In this document: piece after piece, positions 9,901-18,403 of the stretch
Position numbering within the stretch: position 1 is the first letter of the stretch
Layout of the letters: every line of letters starts with the position of its first letter
Assembly (NCBI GenBank): GCA_001247695.2
Contig: LGRX02034755.1
Location: 1-53,156 of the forward strand
Reading direction: 5' to 3'
DNA length: 53,156 nt
Origin: Cymbomonas tetramitiformis
Lineage: Eukaryota; Chlorophyta; Pyramimonadophyceae; Pyramimonadales; Pyramimonadaceae
Position numbers and translations under genes: made by a program
Notes under the pieces: model-generated
The model's input: only the letters and a program-made list of their open reading frames with translations
Told to the model about the DNA's origin: nothing
The model's database searches: none

Positions 9901-10620
9901 TCACGCATGATGTCCTAAATTTATTCCCCCAAAAAATAGCATTGCCCTACTAACCACTTAATGTAGAATCCTTTCTCACTCTCGTCACCGAATGATTGTG
10001 TGGTTTGCAAGAGCATCGAGGTCAAAATGACTGAGCTTGACAATAAGATCGCTCTTATCAACGACACCTCAGAGATCGCATGCGATGTGATGGAGAAGCT
10101 CGACCGGAGGGTGCCTCTCTGCGCCACGCAAGATCGCAACGATCGCCCGTAGATAAAGACTTGATGGACTTTATACCCGGCCCCGATCCTCGATTCCGGT
10201 CCCTATCTCGGACCCGAGTCCGAGTCGGGATGGCGAGAAGCCCTCCCCACATCGCCGCCTCCTATCCATTCAGAGGCAGTCTCCGCGATGCAGTAGCTCG
10301 TCAAGGGTGCGGAGCACTGCCCATCAGATGGATTGCACATCGGTTAAGATGCTCCGAATCTTCGAGTCTAGTCGCACAAAGATTGGCCCGTCGGTTTACC
10401 CGCACGTCAGTAACAACAGCAGGCCCGCTGCCTACGTCTGAGGGAATAAATGGGAGGCGCGGTCTCCTCATGCCAGGCGACTCGAGAGGGCGTCGCCGCT
10501 CAAGAAGCGAGGCGCGTGCTCGTTCCCGGCATCAAGACCCCGCACGACCTGGCCGTTGGAGGCCGCCACGAATCCACTGTGCTGATTGCGGAAACACGCT
10601 TTGAGCTGGCTGTCGGGGAG
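858..10620 (+). CDS. PAM: Peptidylglycine alpha-amidating monooxygenase (PHM-PAL), partial, at least 12 exons
   Basis: PAM makes C-terminally amidated peptides in two steps. The copper/ascorbate PHM domain hydroxylates the C-terminal glycine, and the PAL six-bladed propeller then splits off glyoxylate. Both usually act in the secretory lumen. Exons seen: 858-969, 1570-1666, 1821-1922 (PHM C-half); 2254-2357, 4433-4512, 5114-5174, 5719-5753, 7578-7670, 8381-8482, 8856-8969, 9244-9438 and 10477 to about 10620 (PAL). From 4433 to 9438 all junctions have AG/GT borders and compatible phases, and motif order is collinear with animal PAM. The PHM N-half lies upstream of the window; the PHM-PAL linker and the last exon end are not resolved. 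Introns total about 8.5 kb and hold minisatellites and three foldbacks. The two steps could be separate genes, but the collinear fusion argues for bifunctional PAM. Identification rests on recalled family motifs, not on a search. Confidence 0.8.
1069..1230. repeat. 32-bp minisatellite, about 5 copies
   Basis: Tandem unit beginning gacagggtccccggcgctgc, at 1069, 1101, 1133, 1165 and 1197. Copies differ at one or two positions (ggtgagcgt or ggcgagcgt). Lies in the PAM intron 970-1569. Confidence 0.95.
1352..1569. repeat. 41-bp minisatellite running into a splice acceptor
   Basis: Tandem unit beginning gagcctcatccgtgcgatgc, at 1352, 1393, 1434, 1475, 1520 and 1561. One copy has a 4-bp expansion. 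The unit is pyrimidine-rich and the last, truncated copy ends gagcctcag, which is the acceptor of the PHM exon at 1570. Confidence 0.95.
1570..1666 (+). CDS. PAM: PAM exon: PHM domain, strand before CuM methionine
   Basis: The exon follows a gagcctcag acceptor supplied by the last unit of a 41-bp minisatellite. It encodes MQGFVPVDDVVIQPGQRVRV then TCRFNST, which resembles the QAFYPV...GD...ARCVF segment of PHM, including the conserved cysteine. It ends in phase 1 at actg|gtac. Confidence 0.72.
1821..1922 (+). CDS. PAM: PAM exon: PHM domain with DEMCN copper-ligand methionine
   Basis: The exon starts after cacacag and ends before gtaagc. It encodes HTDEMCNLYFMFFAPA, almost the same as the SDEMCNLYIMYY motif of PHM. 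The methionine (codon 1841-1843) is the CuM ligand. A cysteine follows after the conserved hydrophobic strand. The DEMCN-LY-M form fits PHM better than dopamine beta-hydroxylase, which has EEMCVNYVHYYP. Confidence 0.82.
2254..2357 (+). CDS. PAM: PAM exon: start of PAL propeller
   Basis: Encodes GQVGGMDF, LGDTLVVFHRGDRRW and SEDSF. This matches the opening of PAL, with LGQVSGVA, NNLVIFHRGDHVW and NSF. The arginine of FHRGD is an active-site residue in PAL. The acceptor after ggtaaccag is my choice; the upstream PHM-PAL linker is not resolved. The 3' border appears to be cag|gcac. Confidence 0.75.
2426..2573. repeat. 38-bp minisatellite, about 4 copies
   Basis: Units at 2426, 2464, 2502 and 2540, each containing gtcagcctt and cacacagtgctg. 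Located just downstream of the first PAL exon and abutting foldback FB1. Confidence 0.92.
2580..4122. mobile_element. Foldback element FB1 (inverted arms of tandem repeats)
   Basis: The left arm 2580-3255 and right arm 3531-4122 are inverted copies around a loop of about 275 bp. Both outer ends begin gtgttggggg(g/a)agggaaaag. The outer part of each arm is a ~51-bp tandem array containing gtcaacaaagaaatagg, about 9-10 copies on the left and fewer on the right. The inner part, from about 3090 and 3690, is unique sequence. It looks like a Foldback-type transposon in a PAM intron. It has no transposase and I see no clear target duplication. Confidence 0.85.
4433..4512 (+). CDS. PAM: PAM exon: PAL propeller, TPIEQATILLLDP segment
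   Basis: Lies between a tgtag acceptor and an aag|gtgg donor and encodes NTPIEQATILLLDPATLLPK. This aligns with the GPIEEDTILVIDPNNAAVLQ segment of PAL. It begins in phase 1 and ends in phase 0. An open stretch just upstream (about 4290-4395) might hold another insert exon, but I could not fix its borders. Confidence 0.72.
5114..5174 (+). CDS. PAM: PAM exon: PAL propeller, LFYMPHGLTVD segment
   Basis: After a ctttccag acceptor the exon encodes GQGLFYMPHGLTVDSRG, matching KNLFYLPHGLSIDTDGN of PAL. The histidine of PHGL is a zinc ligand in the PAL structure. Ends in phase 1 before gttggc and joins cleanly to the next exon. Confidence 0.82.
5396..5695. repeat. 34-bp minisatellite, about 8-9 copies
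   Basis: Unit ccctcccctgcgggccgccc plus agcgcacactgagg, with aag/ggg and gaa/gag variants. It ends about 25 bp before the PAM micro-exon at 5719. It creates spurious long minus-strand open frames. Confidence 0.95.
5719..5753 (+). CDS. PAM: PAM micro-exon: PAL, DIWVTDCGLHQ
   Basis: A 35-nt exon between a catcacag acceptor and a cag|gtaagt donor. It encodes GDIWVTDCGLHQ, matching GNYWVTDVALHQ in PAL. The preceding phase-1 exon completes its first codon. Confidence 0.82.
6349..6879 (+). other. Open frame with Lys/Glu-rich helical stretch, unassigned
   Basis: A 176-codon open frame inside a PAM intron. After a poly-A run (about 6425) it encodes a Lys/Glu-rich, probably coiled-coil stretch (AESESELCEKFDG, NEQKYEQELEMKNRQMREV). 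The latter part is Arg-rich and less protein-like. It stops just before foldback FB2. It may be a fragment of a transposon structural protein, but I recognise no family and it may not be coding. Confidence 0.25.
6881..7473. mobile_element. Foldback element FB2 with 8-bp direct flanks
   Basis: Near-perfect inverted arms 6886-7164 and 7193-7472 (about 280 bp each) with a loop of only about 28 bp. The 8-bp sequence catgtgac occurs directly on both sides (6873-6880 and 7474-7481), which looks like a target-site duplication. The right arm contains an open stretch encoding HTWEEVLKVFFPKTLLSVLD after an acceptor-like actcttag, suggesting a captured exon. Located in the PAM intron between 5753 and 7578. 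Confidence 0.85.
7578..7670 (+). CDS. PAM: PAM exon: PAL propeller, LQPG...FC segment
   Basis: A phase-0 exon of 31 codons (cttccag acceptor, atg|gtgcga donor). It has the same residue count as the corresponding VFKLDP...ILGRSMQPG...HFC stretch of animal PAL. The G, QPG and FC positions line up without gaps, although the first half is diverged. Confidence 0.65.
7708..7945. repeat. 39-bp minisatellite, 6 copies
   Basis: Unit beginning cacaggcgcgcagtcgcatg at 7708, 7747 and so on every 39 bp. It begins about 35 bp after the PAM exon ending at 7670. Because 39 is a multiple of three it keeps several frames open on both strands, which are artefacts. Confidence 0.95.
8381..8482 (+). CDS. PAM: PAM exon: PAL propeller, DGYCNSRIVHFS
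   Basis: A phase-0 exon of 34 codons following gcgtgcag. It encodes PTHVAV and then FFVADGYCNSRIVHFSASG. In PAL this is PTDVAVEP...VFVSDGYCNSRIVQFSPSG, which carries a disulphide cysteine and the catalytic-site tyrosine. It is the best match in the gene. Confidence 0.9.
8856..8969 (+). CDS. PAM: PAM exon: PAL propeller, SVPHSVVL...ADRENARI
   Basis: A phase-0 exon of 38 codons between gtgcag and gtgcga. It encodes MSVPHSVVL and MYVADRENARIL, matching FSVPHSLALV and LCVADRENGRIQ of PAL. The PHS histidine is a zinc ligand and the RENGR arginine is in the active site. Confidence 0.88.
9244..9438 (+). CDS. PAM: PAM exon: PAL propeller, fifth-blade segment
   Basis: A phase-0 exon of 65 codons (ccag acceptor, aatcag|gtttt donor). 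It is weakly conserved, but the pattern VYALAL...LLALVWP...WLAEFPAD fits the VFAISY...FAVNG...VMNFSSGEIIDVFKP stretch, and it lies in the expected order. Confidence 0.6.
9608..10149. mobile_element. Foldback element FB3 carrying a coding fragment in both arms
   Basis: Inverted arms 9608-9853 and 9903-10149 with a loop of about 49 bp; the outer ends are cgggcgatcgttgcg. Each arm reads outward as a peptide containing MTELDNKIALINDTSEIA and then DVMEKLDRRV, a likely coiled coil. The right-arm frame stops (tag) immediately after the end of the repeat. Located in the PAM intron between 9438 and 10477. Confidence 0.85.
10477..10620 (+). CDS. PAM: PAM exon: PAL propeller, last PHD motif
   Basis: After an atgccag acceptor the exon encodes IKTPHDLAVGGRHESTVLIA, matching FDMPHDIVASEDGTVYIGDA, the last zinc-histidine blade of PAL. 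The frame stays open to 10779, so the true end or stop is uncertain. I placed the end where the similarity stops. Confidence 0.68.
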
Positions 10621-12799
10621 AGCCAACTGCACACCTTGCATTGCAGCCAAGCCCCTGCCTCTTCTCAAGTGGAAGCCATTGCTGGGTGCGACCTCTTTGT
10701 CCCTCAGCCAGTAAATGCCATGCATGCGTATGTATGTCAGGAATGTAGATCATCGATGGCGACTTGTGCATGTCACTGAGGGAGTAGAATTTACCCAGCA
10801 GGAATGAAGAGCGCTGCCGTCTCGGCTCTCCCGAGAGAACAACAGAATTGTCATCGTGGACAATGCTTTCTGACGATGTTCTACAGAGACGGCCGAGTTG
10901 GACAAGGGTGGCATGGACCACCATATTGCTCTCTGGTGGGGCTCTCCTAATATACTGCTTAGTGCGGCTGACGTTGAATCCAGCAGAGGAAGTCTTGCTG
11001 CTGTGGCGAAGAGGGCAACGAGTAATGCATGACTGATGAATTACCTTGAATAAAGCTTGCTAGGAATAATTGGCACGTGTCAATGTGCACAGTACCAACA
11101 GCAAAAGTGGATAATCAATGTTTTGCGTTGGTACGTGGCACTTGATACCGACGGCACGAGGTGTTGCCTTCAGACAATATATGATGAAATGGCTATGCAA
11201 TAAACAGTAATAGAGCGGGCAGGACAACATGTATTGCATATGTGTGTTGTTGGGTAATCTCGATATAGTTGGTGTCACGGCTCCCACCCTGTTTCTGCAA
11301 CTCGCCCATTTAAGTGATAATTGGGTGAGCTTTGCTGGTTGGCATCTGCCTTACCGTTCATCCGGACTTGGCATGTCCTCTCAGTGGATATCAGCCGCCC
11401 GGCCTCTCATATTATGCCGATGGATCGATCACTCTTCAAGCTCAGGCACCGTGAATAAACAACAACTAGGGAGGTGTCTTCACTTTTGAGTGAGTGAATC
11501 GCTCCTAAGCTTTTATTTGCCCACACCATGGACTATTTCAGCTTTCCTGCAAGCTCTTAGATGTGCAAAAAGTACTTGCGGCACAGCTAGAAGCATGGCC
11601 TGTTGTCATCCATAAAATTAAACCAGATACTGAGTATCGCACATAATGACTACGATGACGGCGACAGATCTATAATTATCGCCACTGGAAAACAGTTCTT
11701 TCTAGACGATTTCTGGGGCCGTCCCACGTGAGCTGTTCCGCGAGTTTGCATGAAAATGCCCCACTCAATTTTTATTTTCAACTCAAGGGGAAGGCAGCTA
11801 GGGCTTAGGCGGAGGGGGGCAATTGCTTTCCGCATTGACCCGGCTGCAAACGGTGAAGAATTAGAATTGATCTACGGTGTCGACGGCCGATTTCGTTCTC
11901 GCTTGATGCGGTTCTCGGTCATTTGATGCAATGTAGCAAAGAGTGGCTGCAAGGTCTCTTCGTGTGCCCGCCATATGTTTATTTTTTGCGTATTTAGTAC
12001 ATAGCATCGGCACCAACCCGCGGGTGCCCCGGTGCTCGAGCCATGAACGGAATGAGCTAATGAAGCGCATCTGCGCGTGTACAACGTTGAATATATGTAA
12101 GGTAAGTTATTATCAGTATTTTAAAGCGCTCCCTTGGTGAGAACACCAAGGGAATGTCATTTTGAGGATCCCACATACCGCTCCTCGCCACTCGAAGCGG
12201 GTATCTCGAGATCCTCTTCAAGTGGCCAAATCTGAGCGGGCAAGCTTCCTAGCGTCTGAAATATGTTGTATGAAATATATTTTTGTGTTTAGAGAGTGCG
12301 GCTGTTCTTAGTCAGTTCATTATTAACACCGCTGAAACGGGGGTTTCACGGTGTGGAACGCGAGAGGTGTTCTAGCGGGTTCGGAACTTCGGATAGCGGC
12401 TCAGATGTCCCCCCGCTTCGATCGAACGATCAATCCAGACTGCAGACTGCATGGCCCCGTGACACAATACATCCTGTTGACCTGTACAAGAGCGTACCGT
12501 GGGTTTCGCCGTTAACACTGTGTCATCATGACCAGAACGGTCGCCACCGATTTGGCGCGTATGTGCGATACTCACAGATACCAATGTTCTCTAGTTTGGT
12601 AACAAGCTGTTCGGGACGCTCATTACAGTCTTGGAAGCACTCGCGCGGCACTTGTAATGATGCATCGTTGTATTTACTAAAACAATTTGAAGGTACATGC
12701 GTTTGCTTCGATATGTGAGTGATGAGGGTACCGTATGTCGTACGCGTAGTTGTCCTTGATAGTAAAATTAACACGAGTCGTGGACAATTACACAACTAC

Positions 12800-12870
12800 A
12801 CCATTCGTGGGTCGAACCGCCTACCTCCACATCACACACAATCACACTGTACCACTAGACCAGATGGAAA
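12800..12870 (-). ncRNA. Possible tRNA-derived SINE / tRNA-like sequence
   Basis: On the minus strand there is an A-box-like TGGTCTAGTGGTA (complement of 12850-12862). A B-box-like GGTTCGACCCA (complement of 12808-12818) follows about 32 bp further on, the arrangement of internal Pol III promoters. A short CCAT/ATGG pairing brackets it like an acceptor stem. The T-stem pairs poorly, so it is not a convincing functional tRNA. Confidence 0.3.
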
Positions 12871-14439
12871 AAACAGCAAATGCGTACTTTGCTGCTGAAA
12901 GTGCAGCCAGCTCTCTTGGTGGAAAAGCGATTTTAAAACCTTTGTCGCGTGCTGCTACTGACGGGTACACAGGAGTGCAAGGCGCGGGAGGAATTCTTTT
13001 TTGTTTCCTGTCGGGTTGTAAGGGGATGAAGGGCTTAGACGTGTGCGCAGGCGCTGTGCGGTGCAGTGAGCACGCAGCGCCTGAGCAGGGGCCAATTCAT
13101 TTCAATTTGGCTACGTTGACGCGCATGTGGCATTGCATTAACAAGCTGGTTTCATACTCAGAAGGTCCATTCGTTTTGTATTAGAGATACCAAGTTGGCA
13201 TACTAAGTCTTGAGCTGAGCAAATGGCCATCTAATGTTCTGTCTTAATCGATAGATTTTGATCATTCATAGTATTTTTGAAAGCATGTTTAATGCTATAT
13301 AGCAGGGATTCTTTCCCACAAGCCTAAAGGGATGAAAGTCACTGAGTAACCACAACTCATGGAAACCCCGAGGGTTTTGGGATGGCAAGACTAGTCCGCA
13401 GTGCTGCAAAACTTAGGAATTTTCTTTTCTGTCTGGGGCTCACAGACAGCCAACGCGGGCTAGAAGAAAAGATTCGGGGGGGAGGTGAGCCGCCCCTCGC
13501 TAGAGTACAAGACTCGGTATGACTAGTGCTACTAGCAATGTCCCCCAGCCCACAACTAGAACTGAGGAGAGGGGGGAATGCCCGGCGTGATCTGGCTAGC
13601 ATCAGCTCTGCCCAGACCTCAGTAGCCTGGAAATCGCTGAGACCTCCACCTGGGTCTCAGAATGGGCGCATAGCCGGGAATGAATATGTTTTAATTAAAA
13701 CATTCTTGCACAAATGGCTCATACTGTTAGTCTGACTAGGGACCATGAGCACTATTCAAGCATCATCGATCAGTCATCCTCTACAAGAGGCTGCACATTC
13801 ACCCTCTACTGGACAGTAGGCTTCTTTGTACATTTCTACCCTCTGCATCGAGCAATCCCCGCCATTCATCCGCTGCCTCATATTCCTCACGGTCTGAAAG
13901 TGCCTCATCACATTCCTTATCTGCTTCCCCAATATTCCAGCTTGAAACGTCACCAATGGCATCCAGCAATGGTGTGTCAACAGTATTGGTGTCACCCTCC
14001 TCGTCGGCAATGAGGATGCTCAGAAAATTGGGTGCCTGCAAAGCAATCTACGGATCAGTTCCACTGGATGACGGGCCAGAAGATGTCATTCCCCGGGATG
14101 CAAGGGCCAAGCACATGAACACCACAGCCACCGGCGTGTCACAGCTCCAGACCGGACGTGATTCGGAACCCAGGGTCATTGCCAGACATTTTTTTATGGC
14201 AGCTCTTCGCAAATTTCATGCTGTGTGATGCCAGAAAGCAGCCACGGTGTTCCATCCACAGCTGAGCGATGTTGGGAAGCAACTGCAGTGTTAAATGCCA
14301 AGCTGTGTGATCTTGAGAGGCAGCTGCAATGCTCCATCCACGACTGTTGGAGGCGCTCCCGGTGTGTGTCACACAGGCATCGCACTAGATATTGCACACC
14401 GGGATTAATTCAAAATTGTGTCTTAATTTCCGATGACTA

Positions 14440-14613
14440 CCACAGCTAACGTAGTAGCTGACCGCGCAAGCGCACCACAGCTGACGCAGTAGCTGACCGC
14501 GCAAGCGCACCACAGCTGACGCAGTAGCTGACCGCGCAAGCGCACCACAGCTGACGCAGTAGTTGACCGCGCAAGCGCACCACAGCTGACGCAGTAGTTG
14601 ACCGCGCAAGCGA
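14440..14613. repeat. 35-bp minisatellite, 5 copies
   Basis: Unit ccacagctgacgcagtagct plus gaccgcgcaagcgca at 14440, 14475, 14510, 14545 and 14580. It lies 45 bp downstream of a minus-strand exon's donor site. Confidence 0.95.
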
Positions 14614-14658
14614 GCTGAACTACAGGTGACACTCCCTCAGAGATGATTGGACACTCAC

Positions 14659-14880
14659 CTGCGTATCAGGTGTGGTAGGTGTGGTTTGCTGCTGGTGACG
14701 CTCCCTCAGAGAGAGCACACGGGGCGGCGAGTCCGGCACTCCGCCCGATGCTCCGCCCTCACTCGCATGCTCCAGCTTTTGGTATTGCCGCCCGTAGCGT
14801 CCGCGTCCCAGCGGAGAAAACAGTTTGGCGTGAACAGCCTCTGGCTTGCCGGCCTCCTCGAAGAGCTCTTTGTCCTGGTC
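14659..14880 (-). CDS. Unassigned minus-strand exon (74 codons, phase 0)
   Basis: On the minus strand, a gttgggcag acceptor and a cag|gtgagtg donor bracket exactly 74 codons. The sequence is charged (DQDKELFEEAGKPEAVHAKL, GRGRYGRQYQKLEHASEGG) and free of stops. Like exons at 15564 and 16164 it is phase 0 on both sides, consistent with one minus-strand gene, possibly the 3' part of the TPR gene. No family recognised. Confidence 0.5.
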
Positions 14881-15563
14881 CTGCCCAACATTCCCCGCGC
14901 ATTGTGTTGGATGAAGGCTGGCCAAGATTTGAGAACGTGATCGAGATTCACACACTGAACGGCACGAGATCGGCCGACAAAAGCCAGCCCACCATCATCC
15001 CAATGGATGTGAGAAGCAAATCAGGAGCAGGGCGGGGCCGTGACGAGATACCACCAACTCATACATTCCCTACCCAGATGCAAAGCAGCATGGAAAGATG
15101 ATACGATGTGACCGATCATCGCCCAACAATAGTTGGTCCCGGGGTTACGGAGTCGAGATTCACACACACGCGCGCGGCTTACACTGCAGTCCTTGGCCCA
15201 GCGCACCCACGCGCAATACAACAACCGCCGTGCCCCGTCCATGCTCGATACAGCCGCAATGCAGGACGGGGCAGGTTAGCAGAGCCATCGGATCCAGAGT
15301 TGTTCAAGGATGCTTCCCCTCTCGCGCGCAAATCGGGCTCATTTGATCACACGGCGGAGCCGTCGGTGTCGCATGAGAGCAGCGCCCGATTGCCCAAAGG
15401 CCTTCGTTCTCGCGAGATGAAGAGCATCCGGTCATCAGAATGGATCACACTCATGACACGTGTGAGGCCATCCAGCAAACGGTGTTTGCGCTCCGAAACC
15501 CGCTCCTTCGAGGGGCTTCCAGCACCAGGGTGGGCACTTCTCGTGGGCTGTGTACCCCCTTAC

Positions 15564-15656
15564 CTGCACCAGCGCCTGCGCCATCTCTTGCATGCCGCCT
15601 TTTCTGTCCTGCTGCAATGGCGAATCGCCGCCCTTCTTGCCCACCAGCGACATCAC
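15564..15656 (-). CDS. Unassigned minus-strand exon (31 codons, phase 0)
   Basis: Bracketed by a gggcacag acceptor and a strong cag|gtaagg donor. Exactly 31 codons, encoding VMSLVGKKGGD and GGMQEMAQALVQ, an amphipathic helical pattern. Phase 0 on both sides. Confidence 0.5.
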
Positions 15657-15849
15657 CTGTGCCCGAGCATTCTGCCAGCAAGCACACCATCTACCTTCAG
15701 TCCACGCCAGGCCATGGCGTAAGGTGCCCATGGCGCAACCACCTCCGGCCCATCCATGCATTTGCCCAGTGTCCCAGCCGGGCCTCAACACCTCTCTATC
15801 AGATGCCCCAGGAGATGTCCCAAGGCCCCTCTGCCGGCACGGCTCGTCC

Positions 15850-16053
15850 TGAGCAAAGCGGCGCAATGAAAGCAAGCGCGCGCCGTCGATATCTCCACGT
15901 GGCAGCTGCGGATGGCTGAGCAAAGCGGCGCAATGAAAGCAAGCGCGCGCCGTGGATATCTCCACGTGGCAGCTGCGGATGGCTGAGCAAAGCGGCGCAA
16001 TGAAAGCAAGCGCGCGCCGTCGATATCTCCACGTGGCAGCTGCGGATGGCTGA
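15850..16053. repeat. 67-bp tandem repeat, 3 copies
   Basis: Units starting tgagcaaagcggcgcaatga at about 15850, 15917 and 15984, differing at a single position (ccgtcg versus ccgtgg). They lie between two candidate minus-strand exons and give a spurious 367-codon minus frame. Confidence 0.95.
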
Positions 16054-16163
16054 GTGAAATGCCAGCGCACGTCATGGCCAGGGCATGACGACAGTGATGC
16101 GGGGCTGGGTGCACCAGGGAGGGATGCCGGGAGGGGAGGAGCGAGGAGGAGCACGGGAGGAAC

Positions 16164-16439
16164 CTTGGAGACGCACGCCATGCGCTTCAGCGCGGCGCGC
16201 ATCGGGCTGGCGGCCTGCTGGGCCTCCGGGGACCCCTCCGGCCCCCCTGGCAGCTCCTCCCACACCCGCAGTGACAGATGCCCTTCCGGAGCGTCGGTCG
16301 GCGAGACCTCGTTGCTTGGCGGGCGCTGGCGTTTGACTTGCGCGCCCGTGTCCCGCCAGGACTTGCCACCTGGCAGCGCCCTGCCGGAGGTCTCCACGGC
16401 GGGCGCTTGTCCGTTCTCTGCGTCAATGTTCAGGATCAC
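16164..16439 (-). CDS. Unassigned minus-strand exon (92 codons, phase 0)
   Basis: A ggcgcag acceptor and an aag|gttcct border frame 92 stop-free codons beginning VILNIDAENGQAPAV and containing LSLRVWEELPGGPEG. A possible preceding exon at about 16480-16590 encodes ATADEAEWRHRQVRLLGGL. No family recognised; probably the same gene as the exons at 14659 and 15564. Confidence 0.45.
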
Positions 16440-16775
16440 CTGCGCCCGCCAGAACCCCTCTCCTTCCCCCTTCGGGCCCCTGCACCGTGCCGCGTGGGGT
16501 CCAGCCCGCCCAAGAGCCGCACTTGGCGGTGCCGCCACTCGGCCTCGTCAGCAGTTGCAGCACTCCGCGCCGCAGCCCTCTCGACAGAGCACAGCAGCAT
16601 CAACCGGCACAGCCTCGGGGGCCGCCGCCGCAGGGACACCGTGGAGAGGATTCGTCATCACTAGCTTGAGCTGGTGAGGAGAGGGGATGTTTCACCTGGT
16701 ATCCGCCCGTATGGCTCTTGGTTTTATGAGCAACACTGTACCCTGTTGCGTGTCGGAGGCAAAGCATCGCTAGTC

Positions 16776-17098
16776 AGTACACCCGATCCAATGGCAATGT
16801 GGCTTGACGTACACCCGATCCAACGGCAATGCGGCTTGACGTACACCCGATCCAACGGCAATGCGGCTTGACATGAACACGATGCAACAGCAATGCAGCT
16901 TGTCCGGCACCCGATCCAACGGCAATGCGGCTTGACGCACACCCGATCCAACGGCAATGCGGCTTGAAGTACACCCGATCCAACGGCAATGCGGCTTGAC
17001 ATGAACACGATGCAACAGCAATGCGGCTTGTCCGGCACCCGATCCAACGGCAATGCGGCTTGACGTGCGCCCGATCCAACGGCAATGCAGCGTGTCTT
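16776..17098. repeat. 32-bp minisatellite, about 10 copies
   Basis: Unit cacccgatccaacggcaatg plus cggcttgacgta. Some copies are replaced by the variant catgaacacgatgcaacagc, giving a higher-order pattern. It generates spurious minus-strand open frames. Confidence 0.95.
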
Positions 17099-17514
17099 TG
17101 TGAAAGATTCACGAGCTTTGGCACCCCCTTGAAGGCGCGCGGCAATGCCGTATTCCCAAAGCAAGGCCCGCCGGGAACGCACCCTCCGGCAGGGCCCCTG
17201 AAGGCCGCTTCTCGCCCCCTGCGCCGCCACCTCCCACCCCATGCCCGATGCTCAGCGCACAGTGCACCCGCAACGCTCCTCGTCTGCCCACCGCGGGCGC
17301 TCAGCAGACCCCCTCTGTTGCATCCCTCGCGACCCCAGAGCTGCCCTCGTGCCTCGAGGGACCCCGCCGGCGGAGATGATGACCAGAGCGAGAATCCTGA
17401 CCGCAGTGCGCTCCCGCAACCAGCCGCCCGGCACGCAGCAGACACGCCACAGGATGCGCCCAGCTCTGGCCGACCGACACACAACGCGAACGCGCCCCAT
17501 TTGCATGTCCTCTA

Positions 17515-17860
17515 GGTGGTGACTGGGTCATCCAAGAGCGTGCGCGGGAAGTCATCCACTCGCTCGAGGCTGAAGCCCAGGAGCTGGCGCTGCATGGGGG
17601 GCCGCCCCGGTGCGCACCCACCAGCAGGGGAAGCCAAGACGGAGGCGCGCATACCCGACACTTGGTTCCCAGCACTGCGCTCCCGGTTGAGACGGATGCT
17701 CCCGATGCCAATCTGCTTGAGGGGCTGCAGGCGGCGTGCTCCTGACGCCTGCAGCGTGTGACGCAGCCTTGCCAAGCGGGCGCCCAGCTTCCCATCCCGG
17801 CCTCGACGATCACAGTGCTTGGTCCACAGCTTCGCGAGTGACACGGCGCCGCCCCGGACC
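17515..17860 (-). CDS. Possible unassigned minus-strand exon
   Basis: A minus-strand open stretch encoding KLWTKHCDRRGRDGKLG, then LKQIGIGSIRLNRE and LLGFSLERVDDFPRTLLDD. The DxxGxDGKL stretch followed by IGIGSIRLN is loosely like calcium-binding repeat proteins, but the match is too weak to name. It ends with a stop at 17512-17514. Splice borders are not resolved. Confidence 0.3.
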
Positions 17861-18270
17861 GATGCCGGCATCGGCAGGGTCATCACTGCCGCCGTCCCAC
17901 GAGAACCCCACACCCCGCCCCTAAGTCACCCCGCCCCTGCGGCTCCACATCCCTAGCTTGCGTGCCTGCTGCCACCACGGATGCCCGAAAGGGCAGTGGC
18001 TCTCTACCTTACCGTCGGATCAAGCGCAACATTACAGTGGCACCGCTGCTCGCTTAACCCGGCACGCAGCGCATCGCATTCCCGGGCGATCCGCCAGGGC
18101 GCCAGAAAGCCATATTCTGCTTTGTAGTTGCAACTCGCGTCATCACGATTCTCTGCAGGGAGGAGCGCCGTCACCAAACATCGCAGGGAGGAGTACCTAC
18201 CGCCACACTACCCGGGCGCCGTTGCCCGCCTGCAGCACGGCGGTGCGCCGCGTGGAAGGCGGGCACAAAC

Positions 18271-18403
18271 CGGTTTGCTCGCCGAACTGGTCGTTGAAGA
18301 GCAGTGCATCCTCGGCTTCCTCTGCGTCCGCCGCCGAGGTGTTCTCCGCGGTGCGCAGCATCGCTTGGATGGCCGTCGTGACACCCTCCAGGCCCTTATT
18401 CGC
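18271..18403 (-). CDS. Candidate C-terminal-side exon of the TPR gene
   Basis: After a gcgcag acceptor, in the phase of the preceding TPR exon, it encodes ANKGLEGVTTAIQAMLRTAE then an acidic stretch (ADAEEAEDALLFNDQFGEQ). This is helical and plausible after a TPR array. The donor (accg|gtttg) is weak. Confidence 0.45.

Larger units (their letters stand above)
10621..14658. other. Intergenic region, no supported gene
   Basis: I could not support a gene between the last PAM exon and the first minus-strand exon at 14659. The open frames are short and lack motifs. An acidic minus-strand stretch at 13799-14041 (DEEGDTNTVDTPLLDAIGD) and a plus-strand 144-codon frame at 12750-13184 are the most protein-like, but I recognise neither. 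Confidence 0.5.

Noticed and set aside
15435..16538. 367-codon minus-strand open frame
   Set aside because: It runs through a 67-bp tandem repeat and two separate exons with splice sites; only the exon parts are supported.
16774..17484. 236-codon minus-strand open frame
   Set aside because: Mostly the 32-bp minisatellite in translation.
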